64,000 nucleotides of DNA from NCBI RefSeq assembly GCF_031845265.1, contig NZ_JAVRBG010000007.1, positions 62,001-126,000 of the forward strand. Reading direction: 5' to 3'. The position numbers and the translations under genes are program-made. A model generated the notes under the pieces. The model made no database searches, was not told the DNA's origin, and saw nothing but the letters and a program-made list of their open reading frames with translations. Within the stretch, counting starts at the first letter, position 1; each line of letters starts with the position of its first letter. Of the stretch, positions 53,999 to 62,164 are shown piece after piece. This DNA is from Mesonia ostreae. Lineage in GTDB: Bacteria; Bacteroidota; Bacteroidia; Flavobacteriales; Flavobacteriaceae.

Positions 53999-54742
53999 TT
54001 ACCACCAAACCACGAAAAAGCGTTCAAAACTATTATCGGTTTTTTTACGCCAAATAAAAGCCGCTTTTTGGTGCTTAAAAAGATACTCAATCTCTTGAAG
54101 AATGTTGTCATATGCTTTCCACTCTTCCTGATGTTTGGGATCTACCGGCCAGTCTTTTTTTTGCGGAGAAAAATAACTGCCTTCTCCAAACTCTTCTTTT
54201 GTAAATTCATCTCGATGCATCCAATAGCCAACAATAGCGCTGGGATTAATGAGTTCATAGGTTGTTTTCTTAAATGTTTTAGGAACAAATAAATTGGCTT
54301 TAAAGCATACTTTTTGTTTTAGCTTACGCGGATTCATTTGCTGCTGATGTAAAATATCTTCACTTTCTTTACGGAATACTAAAGGCAGCTGATGCGTCTT
54401 TAAGTGATGAATCTTTCTTAAAAAACTGTCTTTTCGGTTAGGTCCAATCCAACATTTTAATTCCTCTTCTTTAGAAACCGAAGGATCAAATAAGTAAAAT
54501 TTATACACCAACTCTATATGAAGCAAAGAACGTTCTTGGAGGTCTTCCACAAAAAAATCAAACTCCCCTAAGGTTTTCTTTTCATAAATCACCTGAAGGT
54601 TTTGAGCCTTCATTTTATAGCGAGTACTTTCCTTAATAGTAAATTTAAAAAAGCGTTCTGCGCGTTTTCCCAAGACTAAACTCGGTGCAATTTCTTCCGT
54701 AAAGGAATTTCTATAATTTTTAGGTAAATAGAAAACATTCAA
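53999..54742 (-). CDS. DUF1853 family protein (N-terminal start unclear)
   Basis: 247 residues from a TTG at 54742. The segments LVLGKRAERFFKF, EFDFFVEDLQERSLLHIELV and WIGPNRKDSFLRKI match the nuclease-like DUF1853 family. Function unknown. Upstream in the same frame the sequence still reads like protein (LAYQGFLNTASIFLP, to about 54805), and a stop lies at 54821-54823. No ATG, GTG or TTG occurs in that stretch. The true start may therefore be a rare ATT at 54815-54817, or the N-terminus may be damaged. Confidence 0.72.
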   Translation of the reverse strand: MNVFYLPKNYRNSFTEEIAPSLVLGKRAERFFKFTIKESTRYKMKAQNLQVIYEKKTLGEFDFFVEDLQERSLLHIELVYKFYLFDPSVSKEEELKCWIGPNRKDSFLRKIHHLKTHQLPLVFRKESEDILHQQQMNPRKLKQKVCFKANLFVPKTFKKTTYELINPSAIVGYWMHRDEFTKEEFGEGSYFSPQKKDWPVDPKHQEEWKAYDNILQEIEYLFKHQKAAFIWRKKTDNSFERFFVVWW

Positions 54743-54901
54743 GTCAAACCTATTCTTTTTGGGTAAAAAGATAGAGGCTGTGTTTAGAAAACCTTGATAT
54801 GCGAGTTTGTTTTTAATTTTTTAAAAGTGTTTATATGAATAATCTTCGACAGTACCATGATATCCAAAACCTTATTCTATTCTTAGTTTTAACTAAAAGA
54901 G

Positions 54902-54934
54902 AGACCTCCCAGATTTCCGAAACCTGGGAGGTCT
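54902..54934. repeat. perfect 11-bp hairpin repeat (ACCTCCCAG type)
   Basis: AGACCTCCCAG and CTGGGAGGTCT are perfect inverted repeats around an 11-base loop. It lies between the S41 gene and the DUF1853 gene, and no T-run follows. This type is widely dispersed in Bacteroidota genomes as far as I recall. It may act as a transcript-stabilising or weak terminating hairpin. Confidence 0.7.
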
Positions 54935-54964
54935 GGTGATTATTGAAGCCGATTCTTTTCTAAT

Positions 54965-56593
54965 TTAATTTAAAATGTTGCGATACGCAGAACTGTTGTT
55001 TAGAATTTCTTTTGCTTTTTTAATCTCGGGATTATGACTTAAATAATACGTATATAAACCTTGCTCATAATGATAACGTTTTATAATCTCATCGCTTAAC
55101 AAACGCTCAATTTCGTGCTTCTTAGCCTCGATTTGCTGTTGTTTTGCCGCTTCAATCTCTTTTAGCATATTTTGTTGGGTTTTAGCAATCGCTTCTTGAT
55201 AGCCTTCTTTTTTAGAAGTCTGCATCAGTTTTTTAAGTTGCTTTTCTGTATCGGTTTCATAACTAAAATCTGCTTTTTCTAGAAATTTTTTAAAGTCGGC
55301 AAAATCTTTATCCGTGAAAACGAAATCATTTAAATTGATGTCAGCGTGAGAATAATAATACTCGGTAGCATAATTAAAGATGATTTGCTCTTGCAATAAA
55401 GCGTTGGTCACCGCGCTGTATTCTGAAGTTTCTAACTTTACATCGGGTAAAATACCGCCGCCATCATATACCTTTCTACCATTGCGCGTCGTAAATTCGT
55501 TGTAATCCTCTACTTTAGTTTTGGTGGCATTCCCGCTTTCATCACGGTTCCAATAATCTAAAGCTTGGATACATCTTCCGCTTGGCGTGTAATATCTAGA
55601 AATGGTCACTTTTAATTGCGTGCCATAAGAAAGTTGCTTGGGACGTTGTACTAATCCTTTTCCAAAACTCCTAGCACCAATCACCACAGCTCGGTCTAAA
55701 TCTTGTAAACTTCCAGAAACAATCTCGCTGGCAGAAGCACTTTTCCCATTGATCAATACCGCTAATGGAATCTCAGTATCCATAGGGTCTTTTTGGGTTT
55801 TATAAATCTGGTTGTATTTTTCTATGGTCGATTTGGTGGTGGTTATAATTTCTCCCTTCGGAACAAAAATATTGGTCACGTTTACAGCTTCGGTTAATAA
55901 GCCACCAGGATTCCCACGAAGATCTAGAATGATTTTTTCGGCACCTTGTTCTTTTAAATTTTTGAGCGCTGTGGCAACTTCCGAAGAAGCTTTACGATTA
56001 AATTTAGACAAAACGATATAGCCAATTTTATCTGAAGTGAGTTCATAAAAAGGAACCGCTTTAATTTCTACAGCCTCTCTAGTGAGCGTAGTTTGCTCTG
56101 TTTTTCCTTGACGGATATATTTTAAGTTCACTTTGCTGTTGGGAGCTCCTTTTAATAGCTCTCCTGCATCTTCGTCAAAATCTTTAAGCATTACATCTCC
56201 AATTTGAATGATTTCGTCTCCAGGTTTTAAACCCGCTTTGTCTGCCGGATAATCTTGGTAGACTTCCATGAGCTTTATTTTGTGTTCTTGGGTAAACACA
56301 TTGGCACCAATCCCGGTATACTGCCCGAAATTCTGAATTTTTGCTTGTTCTACTTCCTGCTGATTCCAGTAATTGGTATAAGGATCTAAATCGGCTAACA
56401 TGGCTGTGATTGCTGTATCCATCAAGTCTGCCGGATTGGTTTCATCCACATAATTCATGTTAATTTCCTTAAACAAAGTAGTGAAAATCTCTATTTGTTT
56501 GGCGATTTCAAAAAAATCTGATTTATAACGAGCACTTGCCGTGGTGATTAAGATCCCAATGGCAAGAAGGGGAACGAGAATGCGTTTTTTCAT
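54965..56593 (-). CDS. S41 C-terminal processing peptidase (CtpA/Prc-like)
   Basis: 542 residues. A signal-anchor (residues 5-22) is followed by a helical part, a PDZ domain (~90-165: YTGIGANV, ADKAGLKPGDEIIQIG) and an S41 domain with KIILDLRGNPGGLLTEAV and the catalytic Ser in INGKSASASEIVSG, then Lys in ARSFGKGLVQ. The C-terminal ~130 residues are charged and helical. It is a periplasmic processing protease. The start overlaps the rnpA stop by 4 bases. Confidence 0.92.
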   Translation of the reverse strand: MKKRILVPLLAIGILITTASARYKSDFFEIAKQIEIFTTLFKEINMNYVDETNPADLMDTAITAMLADLDPYTNYWNQQEVEQAKIQNFGQYTGIGANVFTQEHKIKLMEVYQDYPADKAGLKPGDEIIQIGDVMLKDFDEDAGELLKGAPNSKVNLKYIRQGKTEQTTLTREAVEIKAVPFYELTSDKIGYIVLSKFNRKASSEVATALKNLKEQGAEKIILDLRGNPGGLLTEAVNVTNIFVPKGEIITTTKSTIEKYNQIYKTQKDPMDTEIPLAVLINGKSASASEIVSGSLQDLDRAVVIGARSFGKGLVQRPKQLSYGTQLKVTISRYYTPSGRCIQALDYWNRDESGNATKTKVEDYNEFTTRNGRKVYDGGGILPDVKLETSEYSAVTNALLQEQIIFNYATEYYYSHADINLNDFVFTDKDFADFKKFLEKADFSYETDTEKQLKKLMQTSKKEGYQEAIAKTQQNMLKEIEAAKQQQIEAKKHEIERLLSDEIIKRYHYEQGLYTYYLSHNPEIKKAKEILNNSSAYRNILN

Positions 56594-56970
56594 AAGGCGT
56601 CGGCTTTCAATTCTGTCTCTATAAATTTATGAATTAATTTTTTCATAGCGACTTCTATCTCGCTAGATTTCAATTCTTTTCGTCCTGTGTAGATAAACAT
56701 CATACTGTATTTTTTAGTATCTATAGGCAATGCATTCTTTTGTTTGCGGTAGTTTTCTCGTAATAACCGCTTGATTCGGTTACGTGTTACCGCCAGTTTA
56801 AAATTTCTTTTGGGCACAGAAACCCCTATTTTATGATAATGTTCTTCCCCGAGAATAGGATGATACATAAGCTTTAGCGGAAAACTTTTCACTGATCTTC
56901 CTTCTTCAAAAAGCTGCCCAATTTGGATCTTGCTTTTAAGTTTTTCTTCTTTAGAGTATCCTTGATTCAT
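56590..56970 (-). CDS. rnpA: ribonuclease P protein component
   Basis: 126 residues. Basic protein with the RNR signature KLAVTRNRIKRLLRENYRKQ, preceded by YHKIGVSVPKRNF. It assists the catalytic RNase P RNA in 5' tRNA processing. rpmH, its usual partner, is absent upstream. Instead rnpA is coupled (ATGA overlap) to an S41 peptidase. A promoter must lie in the repeat-bearing gap upstream. Confidence 0.92.
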   Translation of the reverse strand: MNQGYSKEEKLKSKIQIGQLFEEGRSVKSFPLKLMYHPILGEEHYHKIGVSVPKRNFKLAVTRNRIKRLLRENYRKQKNALPIDTKKYSMMFIYTGRKELKSSEIEVAMKKLIHKFIETELKADAL

Positions 56971-57091
56971 TCCGTAAAGATAAGGAATAGGATTTCTACT
57001 TTAAAATTAGGTATTGGATTTGCTGAAAAATGATAGACTTTCTAGATTATAAATTGAATTATAGGTATTTATTTTGATTTGGTTTTCTATA

Positions 57092-57290
57092 TCAACTTCA
57101 CGTGTACACACCCCAATTTTTCTTCGGAATAAATTCCTTGAAAAATCTGCCCCTCTTTTTAGAGGGGAGTTTTTTCATTTTTCACTTTCAACTTCACGTG
57201 TACACACCCCAATTTTCCTTTGGAATAAATTCCTTAAAAAATTTACCCCTTACTTCGACGGGGCTCAGCACATGCTTTAAGAGGGGAAAT
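57092..57290. repeat. two tandem ~96-base repeat units
   Basis: Unit 1 begins at 57092 and unit 2 at 57188. Both begin TCAACTTCACGTGTACACAC and run almost identically for about 60 bases to a CCCCT tract. In unit 1 that tract forms the hairpin CCCCTCTTTTTAGAGGGG (57150-57167). In unit 2 the hairpin is split by about 26 extra bases including TTCGACGGGGCTCAGCACA. Confidence 0.85.
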
Positions 57291-57350
57291 TTTGTGATCA
57301 ACTATTTCTACAGATTTATTTAGAATTTTTCTCGTCTATATCGTTTTTCT

Positions 57351-57387
57351 CCCCTCTAAAAAGAGGGGTTAGGGGGTGTGTAGAAAT
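57351..57387. repeat. inverted partner of the tandem repeat
   Basis: CCCCTCTAAAAAGAGGGG (57351-57368) is the exact reverse complement of the unit-1 hairpin at 57150-57167, followed by TTAGGGGGTGTGTAGAAAT, an inverted match to the units' TACACACCCC. The stretch 57092-57387 is therefore bounded by inverted repeats. Confidence 0.75.
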
Positions 57388-57442
57388 ATACAAATACTTA
57401 AAAATTGGTTTTCACATCTTCGTTATATTAACCTATATAAAC

Positions 57443-57482
57443 AAAAAAGCTGCTTCAAAACTTAATTTGAAACGGCTTTTTA
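57443..57482 (-). terminator. terminator of the M1 peptidase gene
   Basis: AAAAAGCTGCTTCAAA pairs with TTTGAAACGGCTTTTT (with small mismatches) around a short loop. Read on the minus strand it ends in a T-run, about 20 bases after the M1 stop codon. Confidence 0.75.
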
Positions 57483-57501
57483 AAATGATAATGTTTAATC
57501 T

Positions 57502-59349
57502 CTAGTTTTCAAAAACGTTATTATCTCTTTTAGAATCTGCCATCATTTGAGAAGGATCTATTTCAATTTTTTTGATGGTAGATTTTGCTCCTTCAATCGT
57601 TAAATCGTACGTAGGAATTGCCCAAGCCCAATCTTCTTGAATGTTTTGAGCTCCCGGTTTATTAAAATACATCATTCTTAACGGGATGTAATATTCTTTA
57701 GTACTTCCATCGGTATAGGTAACACGTACGTCTAAAGGCATAGGCATTTGTCCTAATCGCTCTAATACTACGTTTGTTTTACCGTCCTCTTCGGTTACTT
57801 CTTTAATTCCGTAATCTATAGTATTGGTGGTTTGCGTCCAATCGGTTAAATACCAATCTAGTTGAGCTCCACTTACTTTTTCTGCAATACGCTTAAAATC
57901 GTTGGGCGTAGGGTGCTTGTATTTCCAATCTTGGTAATATTTATGTAATGTTTTAGCTAAATTTTCTTCTCCAATAATGTATCCTAATTGAGATAAAAAT
58001 ATAGCTCCTTTAGAGTAAGCAGTCAATCCATAAGCCTGATTAAGGTGGTAACGATCTGCATGCGTACTTTGTGGTTGTTCTGAACCAGAATTGGCTAAAT
58101 AGGTATATCCGCGGTAAGCGCCACTTAAAGGATTTTCTTTTCCTTCTGAAAGTACTTCGTTTTCTGCTAAGGTAGAAATGTAGGTGGTAAAACCTTCATC
58201 CATCCACTCGTGTTTAGATTCATTAGTCGCCATAAGACCTTGAAACCATGCATGCGCTAATTCGTGAGCCGTTACGCCTACCAAACTTCCAAAGGTACGG
58301 TTCCCCGTAATTAAAGTAGACATGGCATATTCCATACCACCATCTCCTCCTTGAATCACCGAATATTGATCGTAAGGATAAGGTCCAATATGTTCGTTAA
58401 AAAACATAAGTAGGTCTTCTGTTTTAGGCTGAAGGTTTTTCCAGTTTTCGGTAAAATTATTTTCCTTTTCATACGAGGGATTGTCTTTGTATAAAAAGTG
58501 CAATACCGTACCATCTTTAGCTACACGTTTATCGTGAACAAACTCTGGATCTGCTCCCCAAGTAAAGTCATGCACTTGCGGTGCTACAAAGTGCCACGTA
58601 AGTTTTTTACCTCTACGTTTTACCTTGGTTCCTTCTTTTTCATACCCATAACCAATTTCTTGAGGATTTTGTAGGTAACCAGTTCCGCCAAGAATGTAGT
58701 CTTTATCAATAGTAATTTTTACGTCAAAATCTCCCCAAACTCCGTGAAATTCTCTTCCAATATAGGCATCTGCGTGCCAGCCTTCAAAATCATATTCGGC
58801 TAATTTTGGATACCACTGCGACATAGAAAGTGCCACCCCTTCTTCACTGTTTCTTCCAGAACGGCGAACCTGCACGGGTACTTGTCCGTTAAACTTCATT
58901 TTAAATGTAGTTTTTTCACCTGGCAAAAGTGGTTTTGCTAAATTTACTTGCAAAACGGTACCAACTACTTTGTAATCTAATTTTTTACGATCTTGTTTTA
59001 GTTGATCTATTTTTAAAAATCCAATTTCCTCTTCGGAAAGCTGACTAATACGGTCTCCTACTCTACTGTCTGGATCTTGAATAGTTCTAGATCTTACATC
59101 CATTTCGCTTCCTGGTTGGAAAGCATTAAAAAATAAATGGTAAAATACTTGATCAAGAGTATCTGGCGAGTTGTTAGTATAGGTCAGTTCTTGCGTCCCG
59201 GTATATGTGTAATCTTTTACATTTACATCTACCTCCATTTTATAATCGACATGCTGCTGCCAATACGAAGTACTATTTTGTGCAAAACTTGTCATTGCCG
59301 AACAGATAAAAAGTCCGACTAAAAAGCATTGAGATTTCATATTCATCAT
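57502..59349 (-). CDS. M1-family zinc metallopeptidase (aminopeptidase N-like)
   Basis: 615 residues with signal peptide ending SFAQ (residue 24). The exopeptidase-like GGMEYA motif is at 337-342, the zinc site HELAH at 362-366 with third ligand Glu385 (EWMDEGF), and the catalytic Tyr region SKGAIF follows. It is secreted and removes N-terminal residues from peptides. It is shorter than E. coli PepN and lacks the large C-terminal helical domain, as usual for Bacteroidota secreted members. Confidence 0.93.
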   Translation of the reverse strand: MMNMKSQCFLVGLFICSAMTSFAQNSTSYWQQHVDYKMEVDVNVKDYTYTGTQELTYTNNSPDTLDQVFYHLFFNAFQPGSEMDVRSRTIQDPDSRVGDRISQLSEEEIGFLKIDQLKQDRKKLDYKVVGTVLQVNLAKPLLPGEKTTFKMKFNGQVPVQVRRSGRNSEEGVALSMSQWYPKLAEYDFEGWHADAYIGREFHGVWGDFDVKITIDKDYILGGTGYLQNPQEIGYGYEKEGTKVKRRGKKLTWHFVAPQVHDFTWGADPEFVHDKRVAKDGTVLHFLYKDNPSYEKENNFTENWKNLQPKTEDLLMFFNEHIGPYPYDQYSVIQGGDGGMEYAMSTLITGNRTFGSLVGVTAHELAHAWFQGLMATNESKHEWMDEGFTTYISTLAENEVLSEGKENPLSGAYRGYTYLANSGSEQPQSTHADRYHLNQAYGLTAYSKGAIFLSQLGYIIGEENLAKTLHKYYQDWKYKHPTPNDFKRIAEKVSGAQLDWYLTDWTQTTNTIDYGIKEVTEEDGKTNVVLERLGQMPMPLDVRVTYTDGSTKEYYIPLRMMYFNKPGAQNIQEDWAWAIPTYDLTIEGAKSTIKKIEIDPSQMMADSKRDNNVFEN

Positions 59350-59448
59350 AAGTTATAATTTAAAAAAAAGTGTTCCAATTCCGTAAAGTTAGCATTTACT
59401 GAAAACTATAAAGAATGGAACACCTTTTAAGTGATTGATTACGTGTTT

Positions 59449-61128
59449 TTATTTAGACATTTTATCGGCTAAAATTAATGCATTGTATAGGTTAACCATT
59501 TTTCCTGAAACTGAAAGTTCATTAAAAGGTCTTACATCTTTAGCATCTCCTCCTACAATAACATCTGCTTTTGAGGGTAAACCGCTTTGCATAATCACAT
59601 TTTTAACTTGTGCTGCAGTTAATTTTGGATAGTAAGATCTAATTAAAGCTGCAACTCCTGCCACAGCTGGAGAGGCCATTGAAGTACCTTGTAAAAACTC
59701 ATATTCGTTTAATGGAGTCGTTGACCAGATTTTTGTACCTGGCGCAAATACATCTACATTGGTTTGACCGTAGTTAGAGAAACTCGCTACTACTTTAGAC
59801 CCATATTCATAATTAGAAGCCCCAACCGTTAAGAAGTTGTCGGCATATTCCATTACATTTTCAGGATCTTGATCATTTGGGTAAATACGACTAGAATCCA
59901 TATCTAAAGCATCGTTTCCTGCTGCATTTACAATAAGCACGTCATGATCTGCCGCATATTTTATCGCATCTACGACCCACTCTGGATTTTGTGAGAAATA
60001 TTTTCCGAAGCTAGTGTTTAATACTTTTGCACCATTATCTACTGCATAACGAATGGCTAAAGCAATATCTTTATCGTACTCATCACCATCTGGGACAGCT
60101 CTAACCGCCATAATTTGTACATTTTTAGCAACTCCGTCAATTCCAATCCCGTTATTTCTTTCTGCAGCGATGATACCTGCTACGTGGGTACCATGCTTGG
60201 CATCTTCTTTTTTAGGATCTGGACCAGAAACATTTCCGTTTCCATAGTCCGTATCTGTAATATCATAAGGATCATCTCCTACAATATCACGACCGTTAAG
60301 ATCTAAGTTATAATGCGTATCTAAGCCTCCAGAGAAATAGTCTATTCCTCCTTTCAATTGTTTTTTAGCATCCTCAAGATCACCAATATTTGCCATAATG
60401 TTACTTAAAAAGCCTTTTGCTTCTTTAAGTTCTTGGGTATCGGCTTCCATTTGGGCAAGATCTTCTTTAGAAAAATCTTCTTTACCTATTTTCTTACTTA
60501 CCTTTTCTTCGGATTCTTCTAAAGTTTGAAGCAACTGCTTGTAATAATTGCTATTTTTGGTAGTTTCATTAAACTTTTTCTCAAACTCTTGTTGCGCTTT
60601 TTGGTACATCGCGTACTCTTCCTTGTTTTCCGTGCTTACTTCCGCAGGCGTCTTACCTTCATATTTTGGCTGTAGTCTTTTTACAATACGTACAAACTCT
60701 AAGTTTTCTGCGACAGCGTCTCCTAAGAAATTCCATCCGTGAATATCATCTACATATCCGTTTTTATCGTCATCAATTCCGTTTCCTGGAATTTCCTTTT
60801 CGTTCGTCCAAAGAACGTTTTTTAAATCTTCATGCTCAATATCTACTCCGCTATCAATAACTCCTACGATAACCGTTTTTCCCTTATAATCTTTAAGAAT
60901 TTCATCATAAGCTTTTTGAACGCTCATTCCAGGAATGGTATCGGTCACCAAATCGGCTCCTCCCCATCCTTTCATTTGGGTATCTGTTAAGCTAGAAGTT
61001 TTAAGGGGTTGTTGGTCTATATTGTCTATAGGTGTAGAAGTGATTACTGGTCCCGTTGTACCACAACTAGCAGCAATCATGGCTACTGTAGCCGCAGCAA
61101 AAGTTGATTTTAAAAATGATTTTCTCAT
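59449..61128 (-). CDS. S8 (subtilisin-like) serine protease lipoprotein
   Basis: 559 residues. The lipobox AASC gives Cys22. Catalytic residues are Asp92 (GVIDSGVD), His312 (HGTHVAG), oxyanion Asn405 (NAAGN) and Ser483 (GTSMASPAVAG). Between Asp92 and His312 there are about 220 residues, including a charged helical insertion at ~160-265, compared with about 32 residues in classical subtilisins. It acts at the cell surface or in the periplasm. Confidence 0.94.
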   Translation of the reverse strand: MRKSFLKSTFAAATVAMIAASCGTTGPVITSTPIDNIDQQPLKTSSLTDTQMKGWGGADLVTDTIPGMSVQKAYDEILKDYKGKTVIVGVIDSGVDIEHEDLKNVLWTNEKEIPGNGIDDDKNGYVDDIHGWNFLGDAVAENLEFVRIVKRLQPKYEGKTPAEVSTENKEEYAMYQKAQQEFEKKFNETTKNSNYYKQLLQTLEESEEKVSKKIGKEDFSKEDLAQMEADTQELKEAKGFLSNIMANIGDLEDAKKQLKGGIDYFSGGLDTHYNLDLNGRDIVGDDPYDITDTDYGNGNVSGPDPKKEDAKHGTHVAGIIAAERNNGIGIDGVAKNVQIMAVRAVPDGDEYDKDIALAIRYAVDNGAKVLNTSFGKYFSQNPEWVVDAIKYAADHDVLIVNAAGNDALDMDSSRIYPNDQDPENVMEYADNFLTVGASNYEYGSKVVASFSNYGQTNVDVFAPGTKIWSTTPLNEYEFLQGTSMASPAVAGVAALIRSYYPKLTAAQVKNVIMQSGLPSKADVIVGGDAKDVRPFNELSVSGKMVNLYNALILADKMSK

Positions 61129-61137
61129 CAGTATAAT

Positions 61138-61998
61138 TTATGAATTAAATAGTTGATTAAAAGTATAGGTCTTATCGTGTCGTACTCCTTTTTCGGTATT
61201 TTTAAGCGTGATGATTTCGTTGTGTGCATCGTGCTCCAAAAATAAGTAAAAATCCTCATCTGCCGCTTTTCCTAAAAATGCTTTTTTCTCGTTTAGAGTC
61301 AATAGAGGTCTGGTGTCGTATCCCATTACATAAGGTAAAGGAACGTGACCTGCGGTTGGTAGCAAATCTGCCATAAAAACAAGAGTTTTTCCTTGATATT
61401 GAATATGCGGAATCATTTGTTTATCGGTATGTCCATCTACAAAAAGCGCTCCAAAGCCCAAATCTTCATAAAAATGAGATCCTTTATCCCGATTTAAGAA
61501 ATGAAGCTGTCCGCTTTCTTCCATAGGGAGCAAATTTTCCTTCAGAAAGGAAGCTTTTTCTCTGGCGTTAGGATTTGTAGCCCAATCCCAGTGTTCTTTA
61601 TTGGTCCAAAATTTAGCTCTTTTAAATGCAGGTTCAAAACCTGTTTTATCTTTGTTCCACTGAATACTTCCGCCGCAGTGATCAAAATGTAGATGTGTTA
61701 AAAAAACATCTGTAATATCATCGCGATGAAATCCTTTTGCTTGTAAAGATTTATCTAAAGAATGGTCTCCCCAGCGGTGATAGTGTTTAAAAAAATTTTC
61801 GTCTTGTTTGTCTCCTAGTCCGTTATCAATTAAAATAAGTTGATCGCCATTTTCAATAAGGAGGCAGCGAGCAGCAATATCTATCATATTGTTAGCATCT
61901 GCGGGATTGGTTCTTGTCCATAAAGTTTTTGGAACAACACCAAACATAGCCCCGCCATCTAATTTAAAATTACCGGCTTCAATTGGGTGTAGTATCAT
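61138..61998 (-). CDS. metallo-beta-lactamase-fold hydrolase
   Basis: 286 residues, no signal peptide. Zinc-binding motif FLTHLHFDHCGG near residue 100, then VDGHTDKQMIPHI and the terminal LFLEHDAHNEI region. This class includes AHL lactonase-like and other quorum-quenching or general hydrolases, and the substrate cannot be assigned. It starts 9 bases upstream of the S8 gene, so the two are probably co-transcribed. Confidence 0.88.
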   Translation of the reverse strand: MILHPIEAGNFKLDGGAMFGVVPKTLWTRTNPADANNMIDIAARCLLIENGDQLILIDNGLGDKQDENFFKHYHRWGDHSLDKSLQAKGFHRDDITDVFLTHLHFDHCGGSIQWNKDKTGFEPAFKRAKFWTNKEHWDWATNPNAREKASFLKENLLPMEESGQLHFLNRDKGSHFYEDLGFGALFVDGHTDKQMIPHIQYQGKTLVFMADLLPTAGHVPLPYVMGYDTRPLLTLNEKKAFLGKAADEDFYLFLEHDAHNEIITLKNTEKGVRHDKTYTFNQLFNS

Positions 61999-62164
61999 AA
62001 AAAATTTGATTTAAATGCTGTGCGCCACAAAATAACAAAAAACAGAGCTTTAATCTCAATTTTGGCAGTGTATTTAACATTCCTTTTGGCAATAAAACAA
62101 ATACATTAAAATAAAAAAGTTATTTTCGTTGATTCAATACGATTGTTATTAATCTATAATTACT

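Larger units (their letters stand above)
56971..57501. other. 531-base gene-free spacer between rnpA and the M1 peptidase gene
   Basis: Apart from the repeat array (57092-57387) and the terminator of the M1 gene (57443-57482), it holds only the AT-rich region that must contain the rnpA promoter (about 56971-57060). Short ORFs here are produced by the repeats and have no support. Confidence 0.7.

Noticed and set aside
57099..57104. CACGTG in the tandem repeats as ParB sites
   Set aside because: The flanks (ACTT, TACA) do not match parS, although the core is duplicated with the repeat.
57074..57323. Overlapping short ORFs reading through the tandem repeats
   Set aside because: They repeat the same peptide twice, follow the repeat units and lack any start signal or family resemblance. 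They are by-products of the repeat.
59361..59427. Inverted repeat GTGTTCCA / TGGAACAC between the M1 and S8 genes as a terminator
   Set aside because: The loop is about 40 bases, and the arms are short. It may be a weak terminator for the S8 gene but is not convincing.
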